Below are positions 9,901 through 17,105 of a DNA stretch of 41,550 bases, piece after piece. The position numbers and the translations under genes were made by a program. Below the pieces are notes generated by a model. The model did not search any database and was not told the DNA's origin. It saw nothing but the letters and a program-made list of their open reading frames with translations. This DNA is from Planctomycetota bacterium (lineage in GTDB: Bacteria; Planctomycetota; PUPC01; JACPCR01): positions 1 to 41,550 of the forward strand of contig JAQBXN010000072.1 in the NCBI GenBank assembly GCA_027625095.1. Reading direction: 5' to 3'. How positions within the stretch are numbered: the stretch's first letter is position 1; the number at the start of each line of letters is the position of its first letter.

Positions 9901-10764
9901 CATCCCGGACGAACCGGCGACCGTGACCTGTACGCCTTTACCCTTCACGGTGACTGGGACAGCATACCTCGGTAGAACGAGAGTATTCGCACCTTCGATC
10001 TGCACCCCCGGATCGTTCGCCGGACGACCTTCGGCATCCACGATGCGCAGTCCTTTGGTAGTGACATGAAATTGCCGTTCGCCCGGCATCACTCGATATC
10101 CGGCGCCGACTTCGTTGGCCATCATGTAGAGAGTCAGCCGCTCGAAGGTGGCCTCTTCGGCCAGCAGTTTTTCTTTGGGAAGAAGCATTTCATCTCCCCA
10201 GAAAATTCGTGGCGCTACCGGCAGTCTCCGGACCTCCGCAGGAAGCGACCGCACCGCGCTCCCGTCCACTGCGATGACCGTAACAGGAACAAGGGTGACA
10301 TCGAGCGTGGCTCCGTCCGCCCTGAGCACGGGATTGTTCGTAGAGACTTTGCCCTCCTGGACGGTAAAGACATGACCCCCCGGATCGATGAAGTGCTCGC
10401 CATCTTCCAGCTCCAATGTGATGACATCGGATCTGCCAAGGTAGCTGCCTTTATAAGATCGATGGAAGGGATGTTTCCCGTCGATAAGTATCCCGCGCAT
10501 GTAATTGCTATAGCGCTCAAACCGCGCTTTCGGCTTGATTTCCGGATCTCGTATCTGGATGGTTTGTCCCGCCAGTGCCGCCTTCTCACGAGCCGCTTCC
10601 GCATCTGCCCTCGCCTTCGCTGCTTCCGCATCGAGATCGATCTTGGTGACCGCAGTGGAGGCGAGTTCACCCGGAAGATCGGAACGCATCAGGCGGAATG
10701 TGATTGGTGCAGATTCCAGTGGAGGCAGGAGGAATAAGACCGCAACAATAATCTTCCAGGTCAT
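3961..10764 (-). CDS. Giant exported multidomain protein: GH42-like, beta-propeller, C-terminal discoidin-like
   Basis: 2267 residues. A signal peptide (1-18, hydrophobic core IIVAVLFLLPPLESA) is followed by a short Ala/Glu-rich helix (43-65), and residues 65-580 are beta-rich and Ig/PEGA-like. Residues about 590-1000 look like a TIM-barrel glycosidase or transglutaminase-like segment, with acidic motifs GMGEYN (E697) and TETGDYP. Residues 1030-1075 (YKVVVVPAF... AAKGGLLLVGS) resemble the glutamine-amidotransferase-like trimerisation domain of GH42 enzymes. Residues 1340-1510 form a second Rossmann-like segment. Residues 1545-1900 read as a beta-propeller (VSVSSDGAKIGIGT, LAFLPDGSLVAGN). Residues 2115-2250 resemble a galactose-binding/discoidin sandwich (LPCFIDITLP ... 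LRIHLIEGHSSITEVELYGG). Substrate and activity cannot be read from the sequence; cell-surface glycan binding or cleavage is inferred. The start is ATG 10762-10764 and the stop overlaps an ATG (ATGA). The frame is intact throughout. Confidence 0.85.
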   Translation of the reverse strand: MTWKIIVAVLFLLPPLESAPITFRLMRSDLPGELASTAVTKIDLDAEAAKARADAEAAREKAALAGQTIQIRDPEIKPKARFERYSNYMRGILIDGKHPFHRSYKGSYLGRSDVITLELEDGEHFIDPGGHVFTVQEGKVSTNNPVLRADGATLDVTLVPVTVIAVDGSAVRSLPAEVRRLPVAPRIFWGDEMLLPKEKLLAEEATFERLTLYMMANEVGAGYRVMPGERQFHVTTKGLRIVDAEGRPANDPGVQIEGANTLVLPRYAVPVTVKGKGVQVTVAGSSGMLKLLSLKDDELVTKPFYAFSTASGSSINFGNRARNEEVTFYGDLGVYPRRSLLIDNSHPASGEPRLLSVSLPGFSVKAGGEFPVRVQFKDALDAQTLLPPQVKAFLWRQSVLADNGWLRELPATDAALSEWQSAPLSQTSDPEVFSVGVPQVPASVYVLRLVVGRRGECSPDSPLQADFILGVTGESGATLSVFTPVGRHGFFLGKDLPISVVLKTANPLSAAELFVTMKSGDRVYEIFRRPMPAGLPEGKHPFHLMLDGATTRALEDGDYTVEAAFGALRSNQWKVILREPQFENVFPHYDDGWAGYSNIDHGFTYYNVPKSIREANENLRMIQRSGEVHARQTNLNVSNWSGHTTLERYQGRDSSSEVAQVENILRSSLGLPAHEQFYYGNFLERAFDTLSSQGMGEYNTLYAPFSPRSLIHSTPKEVQSKMRQYQLTAQIARKFDNFLGMTLVKDDTVTTGDSEVGDSGRAVRMRIQMENFVKKHGFKPPSGTDAYQFLKEITQGRTTPELTEVARRWEAWAADENRIRGDYFKLARESVNPLFPGLRFGEQGPAWGATETGDYPMTALRNATTLLVQSGAGDYGMQLILHPLVRTRFFKMTGAECWGTLGFNGNHGFYQLKTHLAGYLAAGAKGFGYYSGMRKEAENPRAFMHTGYHEERRDIRDLLHTYGNLFRSFDPVADIGVFYSFRQSMYDYVGFDIVEECGNTKDGVFSAIAQLALLGHNSEVLTEEHIDAGDLARYKVVVVPAFNYALPAHVHALEAFAAKGGLLLVGSKSKLLPRGAFRIDDDFKEMHNVNDIWSFNAMCDIGTAYLFGEMKRKIPVLKAALEKTMRPFAQAETDRTFVQTSRAGDGRLTFVWAHLNPSFMGTTRVTSSATWSMHGGEANETVFLPLKEWVTFPKARTTYEIYTNRRITGVENGETIRTQVDLSHTPVRFFLSLPNAIAGLKIQATNKAATGDTLPIALAVVDEAGDAINAPIPLLVSLRDPQGRLFAERHPAAFLSTKLDLVIPFSGTAGTWKMVVRELASGLEFEHLIAVTDASAGKQAVVLTASEVPAVDVQRGELIRNFISDRKKDGAPVLILLSEEQEIERLGLARELKAALDKLGVKCEIRQENSEGVFSRAERVHLYQNWTELKPAQYIDHHVALLGGEGEFALLEELQESQLLLRPLSAHYPGPGRGILALVRSAFAFGRDALVIAGPDDKGIRAAIGTLADLPAVKTSTPARQAESGEAKILKGQSRSGSSFSRMDGDPVQVVSVSSDGAKIGIGTLGYARNVFVFNRQGEPLFEDKVGHVNTGGIQFVDGDELLIQSDGRMYRRGPDGKLHWQIRGRTAYDPRGRYVIHYGGRWIQVLSPSLEQLWRFDEWDQFHDADEILFGRKPELLGIIDNGDTILLRLKGKAPGITGDYGDYLLHYDALTGEQKKKINFDLAKCVEATGLTGDFSEELQFVRDGKFCILTIRTKSKVKTILLDSELQPIQVEQFEIPYYAGGLQTRVGDILLPDKRLAFTCGDSLHVSDGSWRTLSTLKTNNLILSLAHDEPRGRLAISNYSGLIQVVDTNLKPIWKVEADAAAQLAFLPDGSLVAGNLRGKVFFFTPEGEKKWEADVSRYEEPDWVEKRWLELEALPGLNSDSDSGETLFARIRRDVGLGEDAVGLAGEVSAGKSLVKEIEGTPFGIYAVEWENRRVAGDGGLSLKVIETEKLRGMETVQSVSRLTLNTQPGEKASMQEALLQLGGRTKSVRIEIAGSGNLRAATGVAVRPINFPSRNLLRVANLYDGQSTAGELSQMPVRLELFRSSALRAKIGAHITRWADPYKFINGRLFESEPALLDGKWFGDGNFFLNNYWMELPCFIDITLPQKEVLTHFAMAEDPSLPRLSAYSIEAYIESYDRRSDLSDLERRQLKRGFWKQLVKVRDNHEVYHFHKFDPPVFSKNLRIHLIEGHSSITEVELYGGMETIKKLRAAEKAGKEEVK

Positions 10765-10782
10765 TTGATTTGCAGGTTACGA

Positions 10783-10805
10783 GCAAGCTGGCAGTTCGCG
10801 GCTAC
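10783..10805. repeat. Dispersed gcaagctggcag-type repeat
   Basis: A 23-base segment starting gcaagctggcagttcg recurs in reverse orientation at 35231-35253 with a single mismatch. Shorter relatives that form perfect or near-perfect hairpins lie at 3386-3402 (gcaagctggcagcttgc) and 1155-1171 (acaagctggccgcttgt). It lies just upstream of the giant gene's start. Confidence 0.75.
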
Positions 10806-10835
10806 CGCAGCGACAAACATCTGTAGCTCAACAGC

Positions 10836-11513
10836 TCAACTTAAAATCGCTTCGATCACATGACCGTGCACATCGGTCAGTCTTCGTTCAAAGCCATTGT
10901 GATAGAAAGTCAGTCGTTCGTGGTCGAGGCCCAGAAGGTGCAGGATGGTTGCGTTGAGGTCGTGGATTGAGAGGACGTTTTCACTGGCTTTGAAACCGAG
11001 CTCGTCGGTCGCACCAAAACTGAAACCGCGCTTAACCCCTGCTCCGGCCATCCATGCCGTAAAGCCGTAGGGATTGTGGTCACGTCCCTTGGCTCCCTTC
11101 TGAAACATTGGCATGCGACCGAACTCGGTGCACCAGACAACCAGCGTTTCTTCCAGCAGACCCCGTTGCTTCAAATCCCAGACGAGTGCGGCCACCGGCT
11201 GATCGAGAATCTCGCCGTGAATATCGTACTGCGCAAGCAAATCCGTATGGCCATCCCAGTTGAGGCGGCCACCGCTGGCATAGGCGCCGTTGAAAAGTTG
11301 CACGAAGCGAACGCCCTTTTCGATCAGACGCCGTGAGAGAATGCAATTTCGTGCGAAAGCGGCCTTCGTCTCATTCTTTGGATCGGTGGCGCCATACATT
11401 TCAAGAATGTGTTGCGGCTCGCTGGCAAGGTCGGTGACTTCAGGGACGGACAACTGCATCCGCGCGGCAAGTTCGTAGCTGGATATTCGAGATATCTGTT
11501 TGAGGGGTCTCAT
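10836..11513 (-). pseudogene. DUF1501 protein, 5'-truncated remnant
   Basis: The 225 residues match the C-terminal half of the secreted DUF1501 family (sulfatase/alkaline-phosphatase-like fold), which usually has about 430-480 residues. Recognisable motifs are HILEMYG, RLIEKGVRFVQLF, NWDGHTDL, LVVWCTEFGRMP, GRDHNPYGFTAWMAGAGVKRG and IHDLNATILHLLGLDHERLTF. The family's Tat signal and N-terminal half are absent. Homology begins abruptly at SYELAARMQ near 11480, and the sequence upstream is short spacer followed by another gene. These genes normally sit beside DUF1549/DUF1553 cytochromes, which are also missing here. It may still be translated from ATG 11511-11513 but is probably a decaying fragment. 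Confidence 0.75.
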
Positions 11514-11567
11514 CGCGCTTCATGTCGATCTCGGGCAGGTAAGCTTTCAGATCGCATTGGCCTGAGC

Positions 11568-12293
11568 TCAATTGTGGTCGTCACCGCCGGTCAATTTTTT
11601 CTCCAGGGCGTCAGCCTCCTTCGCCATCCGGTCGATTGATTTCTGCAGCTCAATGGGGCGAACGGTATCACGCAGGAATGACTTGACCATGACGAAGATC
11701 AGCTTGTCATCTACCTCGCGGAGGCCGATTGCCCCAAAGGGCAATTTAGTGTTGAGTCGAAGAGCCCACTCGTAAGCCTTTTCGTTCGCCGGACCGCATT
11801 CGGTGTACACCAGAGTTAAAGCAGTGGCTTGCTCGCCGGTCTTATCCTGGAAAATGCAATATACCTTTTGCCTTCGTTTCTCCGGCAGGGACACTGTGAC
11901 GGTGAACTTCAGGGCGGAATCTTCGGAGAGTTGCCAGTTCGTACCATCCAAAGCGAGGCGCATAATTTTCGCATTGTCCATCTCGCTGATATCCACATTC
12001 TCTCTTTCCGCAATATTCAGGCCGGACTTTCCATTAATGGCATATATGGCCTCTTCAATCTGACCGCCGATGTGTATGTCCTTTCGATATTTTTCCAGGA
12101 TTGGGAGAGATTCCTCGTCTGCCAACTCAGTCAAAAGCTTCGCAGCAGACCAGCGAACGCCTTCGACATGGTGTTCCAACAATTCATGCAGATCCCCCAA
12201 CGCCTTTGCGCTGTGGGAACGGATCTCGTTCATCGTGTCAGAACGTGTGTGAAAACTTTGAAGACCGAGACGTATTCTTTCGTTAAAAGGCAT
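11568..12293 (-). CDS. HEAT-repeat protein with YbjN/secretion-chaperone-like C-terminus
   Basis: A 241-residue soluble protein counted from ATG 12291-12293 (MPFNERIRL); an in-frame TTG at 12303-12305 would add four residues. Residues about 20-80 form one or two HEAT-like helical repeats (SAKALGDLHELLEHHVEGVRWSAAKLLTELADEESLPIL). Residues 105-220 resemble the alpha/beta fold of YbjN or type III secretion chaperones (TLVYTECG ... ALRLNTKLPFGAIGLREVDDKLIFVMVKSFLRD). That assignment is from pattern only. The gene follows the proline-rich membrane protein by 27 bases and floA lies just upstream, so the three are probably co-transcribed. A role as an adaptor in a membrane-microdomain complex is a guess. 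Confidence 0.7.
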   Translation of the reverse strand: MPFNERIRLGLQSFHTRSDTMNEIRSHSAKALGDLHELLEHHVEGVRWSAAKLLTELADEESLPILEKYRKDIHIGGQIEEAIYAINGKSGLNIAERENVDISEMDNAKIMRLALDGTNWQLSEDSALKFTVTVSLPEKRRQKVYCIFQDKTGEQATALTLVYTECGPANEKAYEWALRLNTKLPFGAIGLREVDDKLIFVMVKSFLRDTVRPIELQKSIDRMAKEADALEKKLTGGDDHN

Positions 12294-12320
12294 AGCTACT
12301 TTCAATTGGAAAAAGGTGAA

Positions 12321-12953
12321 TCAAAAATCTTCGGATGACCTGCCTCCCGGTTTGCCGAGCACCTCCTTGTAGATGATGGCCTGTTGCAGCAGTGGCAGCC
12401 TTTCCAGGCGGGCAAACGGTGACTTGCCTGCCATTTTTCGGACTTTCCGAGCCTTTGTCCGAGGCACAGAACGCTCTGACGGTACTCTTTCCTTTGGTTT
12501 CTTCTGGTTCGGCTCGGGCCGCCTTCGAACGGGAGGGGGTTGCGGTGGTCTAGGCCGTTGAGACTCTATCAGCGGCGCTACGATCTCCTGGAGAAAAGCA
12601 GGAAGCTGTTTCTGTGGTACGGCCGGGCGAGGCGGTGGAGGTGGCGTTCCTCTAGCCTGAGCAGTGGAAGGAGTCTCCCCTGTCCGAAACATGGAGATGA
12701 CTTCACTATCTTCACTTTCCTGCCGTTCACCGGGTGCAAATTTGGGGCGTTGATGCTGAGGTGGCGGTGGCGGCAGGTGTCCCTTCGGTTTTCGCTGCTG
12801 AAGGAATGCCTGAAGAGATTCTTCAGAGAGTTCGACTTCCTCCCGTCGCTGGTTCTGTCCGGTTCGGTTCTGTCGTTGCTGAGCCTGTGAGGCTTCAGCA
12901 ATTTTCCGCAGTATGAATACCACGAAAATGATAAAGAAAATTAATTTTGACAT
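12321..12953 (-). CDS. Proline-rich single-span membrane protein, partner of floA
   Basis: 210 residues. An N-terminal hydrophobic segment (2-17, SKLIFFIIFVVFILRK) should anchor it in the membrane. The rest is Gln-, Pro- and Arg-rich and largely disordered, with several polyproline runs (LPPPPPQ, GTPPPPPRP, RPRPPQPPPVRRRPEP). A conserved-looking C-terminal patch, LERLPLLQQAIIYKEVLGKP, is probably a short helix used for protein contact. It starts 21 bases after the floA stop, in the same direction. No family name can be given; similarly placed proline-rich proteins near floA make a membrane-microdomain role reasonable. Confidence 0.75.
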   Translation of the reverse strand: MSKLIFFIIFVVFILRKIAEASQAQQRQNRTGQNQRREEVELSEESLQAFLQQRKPKGHLPPPPPQHQRPKFAPGERQESEDSEVISMFRTGETPSTAQARGTPPPPPRPAVPQKQLPAFLQEIVAPLIESQRPRPPQPPPVRRRPEPNQKKPKERVPSERSVPRTKARKVRKMAGKSPFARLERLPLLQQAIIYKEVLGKPGGRSSEDF

Positions 12954-12974
12954 GGAACAGCTCTCGTTACGTCA

Positions 12975-13982
12975 TCAATTGCTGAGCGGCCCGATTTCGC
13001 CATCGTCATCACCGGCGATAGCCTTTCGCATTTGCGTATCAGAGTCAATATTTTTGAGACGATACAAATCCATGACACCAAGGTTTCCTTCCCTGAGGGC
13101 CTGCGCTATCGCCTTGGGGATTTCTGCTTCGGCCAGGACAACGCGGGCCTGGTTTTCGACCACCTGCGCCTTCATTTCCTGTTCTCTGGAAATGGCAAAC
13201 GCACGCCGTTCTTCTGCCTTGGCCTGGGCAACCTTCTTATCAGCTTCGGCCTGGGTGGCCTGCAGTTCGGCACCGATGTTCTTTCCGATGTCGATATCTG
13301 CAATATCAATGGAAAGAATTTCGTACGCCGTGCCAGAATCGAGGCCTTTCTCCAGAACCACGCGAGATATCATGTCCGGATTCTCCAGCACTTCCTTATG
13401 ATTTTTGGCCGAACCGATCGTGGTGACAATACCTTCACCCACGCGAGCGATGATCGTCTCTTCAGTCGCACCACCAATAATGCGTTCGATCTTGGAACGC
13501 ACGGTCACGCGGGCGCGTACCAGGAGCTGAATACCGTCTTTGGCCACGGCATCGATGGTCTGTTTTCCGAGATTAGGGTTCGGCACGTCGATAACTTTGG
13601 GATTCACGCTCGTCCTGACCGCATCCAGCACGTCACGTCCGGCGAGGTCGATACTGCATGCCTTTTGAAAATTCAGTGGGATATCCGCCTTGTCCGCGGC
13701 TATCAATGACTGGATGACCCGAATCACGTTGCCACCGGCCATGAAGTGTGCTTCGAGCTGGCTGGGATCCATCTCCAGTCCGGCCTTCTTGGCGGCGATT
13801 CTGGACTGGACGATCACGCTCGGGTTTACCTTCCTGAATCTCATCAAGACAATATTAACGAAGCCGACTGGAGCGCCTGATACGAGTGCCTGAAACCAAA
13901 GGAGCACGTAGCTTGAAAGAACAATGAACATGAAAAGTAAAACAATCCCACCAATCAATGACCCAATAATCGCAATCGACAT
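12975..13982 (-). CDS. floA: Flotillin-like protein FloA
   Basis: 335 residues, close to the 331 of Bacillus subtilis FloA (YqfA). An N-terminal membrane segment (about 4-35) is followed by FQALVSGAPVGFVNIVLMRFRKVNP, the SPFH/PHB core (LLVRARVTVRSKIERIIGGATEETIIARVGEGIV) and an Ala/Glu-rich coiled coil (GAELQATQAEADKKVAQAKAEERRAFAISREQEMKAQVVENQARVVLAEAEIPKAIAQALREG), all diagnostic of FloA. The protein forms oligomeric membrane microdomains that organise signalling and secretion. A GGAG sits about 11 bases before ATG 13980-13982. It is the first gene of a three-gene row with the proline-rich membrane protein and the HEAT protein. Confidence 0.95.
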   Translation of the reverse strand: MSIAIIGSLIGGIVLLFMFIVLSSYVLLWFQALVSGAPVGFVNIVLMRFRKVNPSVIVQSRIAAKKAGLEMDPSQLEAHFMAGGNVIRVIQSLIAADKADIPLNFQKACSIDLAGRDVLDAVRTSVNPKVIDVPNPNLGKQTIDAVAKDGIQLLVRARVTVRSKIERIIGGATEETIIARVGEGIVTTIGSAKNHKEVLENPDMISRVVLEKGLDSGTAYEILSIDIADIDIGKNIGAELQATQAEADKKVAQAKAEERRAFAISREQEMKAQVVENQARVVLAEAEIPKAIAQALREGNLGVMDLYRLKNIDSDTQMRKAIAGDDDGEIGPLSN

Positions 13983-14187
13983 GTGCCAAAACTCCGAGTT
14001 GAAGAAATTCCTGTGTAATATCTAGACGAGTCATTGTAGGCGGGCTTTCACCGCGGTCAATAGGATGGAAGGTGGCCAGTGTCTAAGCTCCTTTCGTGTT
14101 CTCTCCAATATCTGTTTCAGCTTTTGCGCGGCCAACTATATGGTGGGTGTTTGGCGCGGGTACCAGAAAGTCATTCCTACCTTATTC

Positions 14188-15717
14188 ATGCCTTACACCA
14201 ACCCCATCCTCCCCGGCTTTTATCCCGACCCAAGTATTTGCCGTTCGGGTGAAGATTATTATCTCGTTACCAGCACCTTCGAGTATTTCCCGGGTGTCCC
14301 CATATTCCACAGCAGAGACTTGACGCACTGGCGGCAGATCGGCCACTGCCTGAACCGAGACTCACAACTCGACCTGCGCGGCTGTAAGAGTTCAGGCGGA
14401 ATTTATGCGCCTACCATTCGGTATCACCAGGGGCGCTTCTACATGATTACGACCAACAGAAATATTGGTAACGGCGACGACGGTAACCTGATCGTCTGGA
14501 CCGACGACCCGGCCAGTGAGTGGTCAGAACCGATATGGGTAAATCAGGCAGGGATCGATCCTTCGCTCTTGTTTGATGACGATGGCACTATCTATTTCAC
14601 GAACAAGATCCCGTGGCAGGAAGATATTGGAATTCGACAAAGCGTCATCGATTTGGAATCTGGACAGCGCCAGACGGATGTGCGCAAAATCTGGAGTGGC
14701 ACTGGTGGCAGCCACCCCGAGGGGCCGCACCTCTATAAAATGAACGGATTCTACTACCTCATGGTGGCCGAGGGCGGAACCGGCTACGGACATATGGAAA
14801 CGGTTGCACGGAGCGAATCGCCCTGGGGCCCGTTCGAGCCTTGCCCATACAATCCGATTCTTTGTCATTCAGGCAGCAACAGTCCCATCCAATGCACCGG
14901 TCATGCGGATCTGATTGAGGCTCATGACGGCCGATGGTGGGCGGTATTCCTGGGCGTCCGGACAGGCGGACATCCCATGCGCCATCATCTGGGTCGTGAG
15001 ACTTTTCTTGCACCTGTTTCCTGGACGGATGATGGCTGGCCTCTGATCAATCACGGAGAACTGGTGACTCTGAAAATGACAGCGGACGCCCTGAACCTAC
15101 ACTCGTGGCCGCAGTCGTCCGGGCGGGATGACTTCGACAATTCTGAACTTGGAATTGGGTGGAACTTCCGCGGCTCGCCGAAGGCTGAACATTGGAGTCT
15201 GGAGGAGCATCCTGGTTGTCTCACTCTAACTTGTGCTGCGTCAACACTGCGTGATCCATCCGGCATGGCATTCATTGGCCGGCGTCAGCAGCACTTCGAG
15301 TGCATTGCGACAGCGAGCCTGCATTTTCGGCCGGGGGCGGGGGATGAGGCTGGCCTGACCGTCCTGATGGATGAACGCCATCATTATGAGATTTTTGTCA
15401 GTGAGAAAGATGGCCAGCAGATAGTCGCTCTTCGCCTGAACATCGGGCCACTGAGTTCTGAAATCGAGCGCAAGAGACTACACGACGAGGGCGGGATTGA
15501 ACTGCGAATCCAGGCCAAGACCAGTGGATACGAATTCCTCTATCGAAATGGCGGAGATGAATTCGAGAGTCTCGGAAAGGCAGAATCCCGTTATTTGACG
15601 ACCGAGGTTGCCGGAGGATTTACCGGGGTATACCTGGGGATGTATGCGACGGGGAATGGCAGCGACAGCAGCACCAGGGCCAGTTTTGACTGGTTTGATT
15701 ACAAGGCCGCACAGTAA
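14188..15717 (+). CDS. GH43-family glycosidase (beta-xylosidase/arabinofuranosidase type)
   Basis: 509 residues from ATG 14188-14190; an in-frame upstream extension lacks family similarity. The five-bladed propeller opens with NPILPGFYPDPSI. The three GH43 acids are visible: D14 in FYPDPS (general base), D124 in GIDPSLLFDDDG (pKa modulator) and E178 in SHPEGPHLYK (general acid). From about residue 310 (GRDDFDNSELGIGWNFRG) the protein continues into the C-terminal beta-sandwich of XynB-like enzymes, ending near WFDYKAAQ. Such enzymes trim xylosyl or arabinosyl residues from hemicellulose oligomers. No signal peptide is seen, so it should act in the cytoplasm on imported oligosaccharides. It is the first gene of the plus-strand run to 21.4 kb. 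Confidence 0.9.
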   Translation: MPYTNPILPGFYPDPSICRSGEDYYLVTSTFEYFPGVPIFHSRDLTHWRQIGHCLNRDSQLDLRGCKSSGGIYAPTIRYHQGRFYMITTNRNIGNGDDGNLIVWTDDPASEWSEPIWVNQAGIDPSLLFDDDGTIYFTNKIPWQEDIGIRQSVIDLESGQRQTDVRKIWSGTGGSHPEGPHLYKMNGFYYLMVAEGGTGYGHMETVARSESPWGPFEPCPYNPILCHSGSNSPIQCTGHADLIEAHDGRWWAVFLGVRTGGHPMRHHLGRETFLAPVSWTDDGWPLINHGELVTLKMTADALNLHSWPQSSGRDDFDNSELGIGWNFRGSPKAEHWSLEEHPGCLTLTCAASTLRDPSGMAFIGRRQQHFECIATASLHFRPGAGDEAGLTVLMDERHHYEIFVSEKDGQQIVALRLNIGPLSSEIERKRLHDEGGIELRIQAKTSGYEFLYRNGGDEFESLGKAESRYLTTEVAGGFTGVYLGMYATGNGSDSSTRASFDWFDYKAAQ

Positions 15718-15795
15718 GGAACGACAAGTTTGGCTGGGATGTTCAACTTTTCTCCTGTAGTGTGATTTTTTTCAAATCCCAACTCATAAACAATC

Positions 15796-16674
15796 ATGCA
15801 GAAACTTTTGCTTGGAGATCTCTGTTACGAGTTCAGCCGACACAACAAGCCCCGGTTGCACATCCAATCCGGCGAACAGGTCATGGTCGAAACGGAAGAC
15901 GCGTTTTCCGGCCAGATTCGCACGAAGGATGACAAGCGGGACAAAACGGCCATGCCCTACAGCAACCCGGTCAATGGCCCCATCACTGTAGAAGGCGCTG
16001 AACCGGGGGATGCGCTCGGCGTGCGAATCGATGCTATCCACCCACACCTGGGCCAGTGTGCGACATATACGGGAAACCCGAGGCAGATGTGCGAGTGGTT
16101 GGGCTCGGACGTTGTTTCAAACGATCACGTCTGCCCGATTCGTAATGGACTCATTTACTGGAGCGATGAAATCACCATCCCGTACGAACCAATGCTCGGT
16201 TGTATCGGTACAGCGCCTCATTGGGGAGTGCCCACAACTGGTCCGGCCGGCCCGCATGGCGGCAACATGGACCTTGTCGAGACATGCCCCGGCAACAAAA
16301 TCTACCTTCCTGTCTCGGTTCCAGGGGCCTACCTGTATCTCGGGGACGCGCATGCAGCGATGGGAGATGGCGAACTCTCCGCTTCCGGCCTGGAGATGGC
16401 CTCAGAAACAACCATTACAGTGGAACTGATCAAGGGGAAGAAACTTGCCTGCCCCCGGATCGAGTCCGATGCTGAAATCATCTCTGTTGCCAGTGGCGCT
16501 CCAACGGAACGAGCTATTGCCGAAGCCTATGCCCGACTCATTCTCTGGATGGAAGAGGACTACGGCTGGGATCGCTGGAAGGCCTATGATCTGCTGACGC
16601 ACGTAGGAAAAATTTCGATTGGCTATTACCAGGCGGGCTCTGTCGGGGCGAAGATAGCAAAGAGCTATCTCTAG
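15796..16674 (+). CDS. Acetamidase/formamidase family protein
   Basis: 292 residues with the FmdA/AmdA family signatures: GPITVEGAEPGDAL (61-74), MLGCIGTAP (133-141), GPHGGNMD (152-159) and GAYLYLGDAHAAMGDGEL (177-194). These metal-dependent amidohydrolases release ammonia from formamide, acetamide or related small amides. The chain is a little shorter than classical fungal/bacterial formamidases and fits the compact bacterial branch. Substrate cannot be deduced. It sits 78 bases after the GH43 gene in the same direction, perhaps recovering acyl-amide products of amino-sugars, which is inference. Confidence 0.9.
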   Translation: MQKLLLGDLCYEFSRHNKPRLHIQSGEQVMVETEDAFSGQIRTKDDKRDKTAMPYSNPVNGPITVEGAEPGDALGVRIDAIHPHLGQCATYTGNPRQMCEWLGSDVVSNDHVCPIRNGLIYWSDEITIPYEPMLGCIGTAPHWGVPTTGPAGPHGGNMDLVETCPGNKIYLPVSVPGAYLYLGDAHAAMGDGELSASGLEMASETTITVELIKGKKLACPRIESDAEIISVASGAPTERAIAEAYARLILWMEEDYGWDRWKAYDLLTHVGKISIGYYQAGSVGAKIAKSYL

Positions 16675-16831
16675 ATCGGCAGCATCGATAGTGTTTATGA
16701 CACTCAGACCACCCGACCAGATGGTACCCTTTATTCCGTATTCGGATTAGACCTATGGTCGCCGTCAACTCCGGCGATGAATGCCTTCAAAGTTATACTG
16801 AATTGTCCCTTGTTTTAATTTCTGGAGAGAC

Positions 16832-17062
16832 TTGCGCGAGAGGGAACGCAACCTGCGGATTGCTGAAACAGCCAGTAGAGACTTCCAATGGGAAGGTCAG
16901 TTGTTTCATGAGGGTGATTGTGTTGCCCTGTTGGATGGAAACATTGTCGAGGTTGCAGATAACCCCGATGATGCGATATCCGCTTTGAGAAAACTCGTGC
17001 CGGATCCTCGTCGTGGAATGGTCGTTCAGGTAACGTCTCCTGCAGTTGAAGTGATCCGTTGA
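16832..17062 (+). CDS. Small DUF5678-like protein
   Basis: 76 residues, read from TTG 16832-16834 with a GGAGAG sequence a few bases upstream. The core WEGQLFHEGDCVALLDGNIVEVADNPDDAISALRKLVPDP has the look of DUF5678, a tiny beta-alpha family of unknown role (pattern: bulky strand, VALLDG, VV, then a short helix and a PDP turn). No membrane segment or signal is present. The start depends on a weak codon; no ATG precedes the conserved part. It lies between the formamidase and the toroid lyase-like gene. Confidence 0.65.
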   Translation: MRERERNLRIAETASRDFQWEGQLFHEGDCVALLDGNIVEVADNPDDAISALRKLVPDPRRGMVVQVTSPAVEVIR

Positions 17063-17105
17063 ATTCCGGTGCCTTCCGCCTATCTCCGGAATTACTAAAT
17101 AACCA

